This document shows positions 61,201 to 64,000 of a DNA stretch of 64,000 nucleotides, piece after piece. A model generated the notes under the pieces. The model was not told where the DNA came from and did no database searches. It saw only the letters and a list, made by a program, of their open reading frames with translations. This stretch comes from Tyto alba (lineage: Eukaryota; Chordata; Aves; Strigiformes; Tytonidae): NCBI RefSeq assembly GCF_018691265.1, contig NW_024881300.1, positions 2,685,046 through 2,749,045 of the forward strand, given 5' to 3'. The first letter of the stretch is position 1; the number at the start of each line of letters is the position of its first letter. Made by a program: the position numbers and the translations under genes.

Positions 61201-64000
61201 GTCCTTCCTAGTTTGATTTGGTACATGCAACGCACGAGTGAGGCTTGGATCCCTGGGTATCCTGAGCCATGAGATCCAGGAGCCCCGGTGAATCAGGGGA
61301 TGCCATCAACTCTGGCATGCCCCCGTTTTCATATTCCCAAATGGGGAGTAACAGCACTTCTTTAAAGAGTGCTTTGAGGTGTGTGGACAGAAAGTTCTGT
61401 AGGAAAGCTAAGGATTTTCCCTCTTTACATCTGTAAAGCCTTCAAGGACTTCAAACACATCAGAGAGCTTTCTGCTCCTTTGTATATATCTCTGAACTAA
61501 ATGCCTTATTAAAACCCACCTAAAAGCAATCTAAAAAAAGCAAACAATATCCATGGAATTGGGTCATCATCTGTCCCTTGTCGCAAGAAAAGGGAGACCA
61601 GTATAAGCCAGGTGATTTTCATGGCTGTGAACTTAAGGTGAGAGCTCTCCCAGCGAGAGCACTGCACAGGGCTTGCTGCCCCACCAAACGTGGGCATTCC
61701 AGCACCAAGTTTCAAATCAACAGTAAGATCTAATCAGGCAAACACCAGAGAATGCTTTTAGAAGCAGCCTGAATTAATCAGGAAATGGGCACTTAAGATG
61801 AGCTTCAATCAAACTCAGCAAAATCTCACCCATCTGCTCAGCCTTCAAATACAAAAGTAATTGAAAAGTTCACTGGACAAACATTTTCCCATTCTGCAAG
61901 GTCTCCCAGTAAACCCCCAGTTCCCTGGCTGTAAATGCTTCAGGTTCAGGGAGGGCTCTGTGGTCTGGCAAATTCTGATGTAGCAGTAAGAATGATGCCT
62001 TCAGCACTTAGCAGCTGCTTGACAGGAGGAAGACACACAGTGTGCAAGAAAGTACCGGCTGGATCTTTGCACTCACTTATCCCAGCATCCAGACAGCAAA
62101 AGGGAGCTCACACCGCAGAGATGGAGAAGAGATCTCGAAACCTCTCCCTGAAATATTTCTCCATGGATCCAGGCCCAGCATGCTGCCAGCGGCCATGCAG
62201 CTTGCATGACAATCCTGGCCCCAGATGTGGCCAAAAGCCAAGAATCACTCAGATCACAGGAACACCTGCCAGACGCACGAGAGTGCTGAAAGACACAGGT
62301 TCAGACCACGCAAGCACAGCAAAGATGCTCAAGAAAAAGGCTCAAGGGTCAGTGCAAAAAATCTAATCAACAAGTCCTCCCGGCATCAGAAGCAGTTATC
62401 TCTGAGGAGTAGCTATTACTAGCAGTGAGGACTGGGCAGGAAGGCACCGCGGGGCAGAGGTCCAAGGCCATGCCCCAGCCTAATGGGAATCCTTCTGGAT
62501 CCCCAAAACTGGCACTCCTGGAGAAGACAGCCTTGTGGGAAAGTAAAGGGAGCTGTGACAGGAACGCCTTGCCTGATTTCAGGAAAAGGGCAGCGCTGTC
62601 CCCAGACAGAGAGCGAAGCCCTGCTACAGCTTTGCTTTGGCTTGGCTGCTTTGTTCACGCACATGGGGAAGCGGCCGAGGGTCACTGAAGCAGCACAAGC
62701 CACAGTTTTGCCAGCACAATGCAACACTATCAGTACAGCACAGCAACTCCACAGTACCAGGAAGGCAGTCCCACAAAAAGAATAACCTGAACATGTAAAG
62801 CTTTGGATTTAAACCACATATGCACAGAAACACAAAGCTTCTAGTTTTGAGTTTGGAATTGTCAATGTATGAACAAAGCAAGGTGTCGAGCACAGGCCTC
62901 CCGTTCCTGAATCAGCACCCAAGGCAGCCACCATTATTCCTCTCAACTTTGTTTTGCCTCCTGCAAGCCAAATGAAGGTACACAGGAGATGTTTCAAACT
63001 AAAACATACTCCGGCTAACATTCAATGACCTGACTTTGTTCTTCCCTCACAAGTTGTTACGCTGACTGTGGTTGACACCACGGGGCTGGGCCAGCTCCAT
63101 GTATGTGAGCTGCATTCTGCTGCAATCCTGGATGGACACAAAGTTGACTTTCACGGAAGGAACACAGAAGAACCATTCTGATACACTGAGCACAGCAGCA
63201 GTTTAAAGAAAGCCCAGGGCCAAAGTCGTTCAGAGTGCCAAAGACAAAACCAGCCACATCATACAGCAAATCACATTTTGCAGCAGATAAACCCTGGCAC
63301 CAGGGGTGCGGTTCCCTCTTAATGCAGCTACACGTCCTGCATCGTGAGGCAAGTTCATAAACCAGAGGCTTCAAAGGAGCTTCAATCTCCTCTGCCAGTG
63401 AGAAATGACTTGAACTTCCATTTAGATGCTGAACTGCCTCTGCAAATTGCTCCCACTGCCCACAATTACAGCCATTTGGGTGACAGTCACCTACTGCTCC
63501 TAACCTATTTAACACCAGGGAGGAATGAAAAGCAGACAGAAAAGTCACAACTGGAAAACACAGAAATCAGTTAAGGATTGTTTCTAGTTCCAGGATTCAA
63601 CAGCTTTGGTTTTACAAGGTAATTCTCAAGCGTGTATTTTATAAAATTAAAAGCCTCTCAATTATTTTGTAATTGGTAATTTGTAATACTCTGAACCTAA
63701 AGTGCAGTATTAGCAACTGATACAAGCACGAACTAATCAAAATGGACATTACGTGCAACAATAACCCATAGGGGAGTTGACAGCTTAAAGAGGAAGATCT
63801 TTCACTATCCCAGAAGATAGCCCTGCAGCTGGAGATTTCTTTCAAGAGGCTTCTGCTACTCCAATCACACAAGAGATATTACACCATCTTCTTACGGGAC
63901 AAAATAAATTGTTCTGCAACATAAAATCAAGGCTAAATGATCTTCTGTTAAGAGCTTCAGCGAGCAGACTGTCGGAATTTGTGCCCTGAATCTCAGTGCT

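Larger units (their letters stand above)
50266..64000 (-). other. CFDP1: CFDP1 intron upstream of exon 5 (partial, runs off the window)
   Basis: Begins at the acceptor ttccatcag (50274-50266, minus strand) and continues to the window edge. I looked for the next upstream exon, which should encode motifs such as VFDFAGEEV and DELWASFL, on the minus strand and did not find it, so exons 1-4 probably lie beyond 64000. The stretch holds poly-A tracts, a 30-bp tandem duplication, a MIR-like relic near 57.8 kb and an AT-rich block near 53.4-53.9 kb; otherwise nothing recognisable. Confidence 0.8.

Noticed and set aside
50266..64000. Search for CFDP1 exons 1-4 on the minus strand
   Set aside because: No sequence encoding the acidic N-terminus, DELWASFL or VFDFAGEEV-type motifs with splice sites was found; these exons are presumed outside the window.

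Overview
The window looks like a piece of a bird nuclear genome. Two things support this: a CR1 LINE of the kind abundant in birds (23750-24333, minus strand), and the 3' part of a vertebrate gene with GT/AG introns spread over tens of kilobases. There are no bacterial-type genes. Most open frames in the window are chance frames, and the longest of them lie in the GC- and CpG-rich first 6.3 kb.

The one gene I can support is CFDP1 (craniofacial development protein 1 / BCNT, the vertebrate counterpart of yeast Swc5, part of the SRCAP chromatin-remodelling machinery). It runs on the minus strand. Its last three coding exons are at 50161-50265, 9198-9356 and 3962-4052 (probably exons 5, 6 and 7 of 7). 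They encode the C-terminal 117 residues, including the conserved BCNT-C domain. All three splice junctions visible here are phase 2. The 3' UTR runs from 3961 to about 3260, with an AATAAA signal at 3277-3282. The exons are separated by a 40.8-kb intron and a 5.1-kb intron. The upstream exons (about 180 residues of the N-terminus) were not found and should lie beyond 64000.

Layout. 1-3260: GC-rich intergenic DNA 3' of CFDP1 with three CpG-dense clusters; from conserved vertebrate gene order the next gene to the left should be BCAR1, but no BCAR1 exon was recognised. 3260-9356: CFDP1 3' UTR and last two exons, with a strong CpG island inside the last intron (about 5160-6300). 9357-50160: the giant intron, holding the young CR1, two older CR1 relics, MIR-like SINE relics, homopolymer tracts, a 30-bp tandem duplication and several AT-rich blocks that resemble conserved noncoding elements. 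50266-64000: part of the next intron upstream, with no coding exon seen.

I see no evidence of a new biological system. The points most worth a second look are the CpG island inside the last intron, the enhancer-like AT-rich blocks, the perfect T17/A17 palindrome and the frame-neutral exons of the BCNT-C domain.
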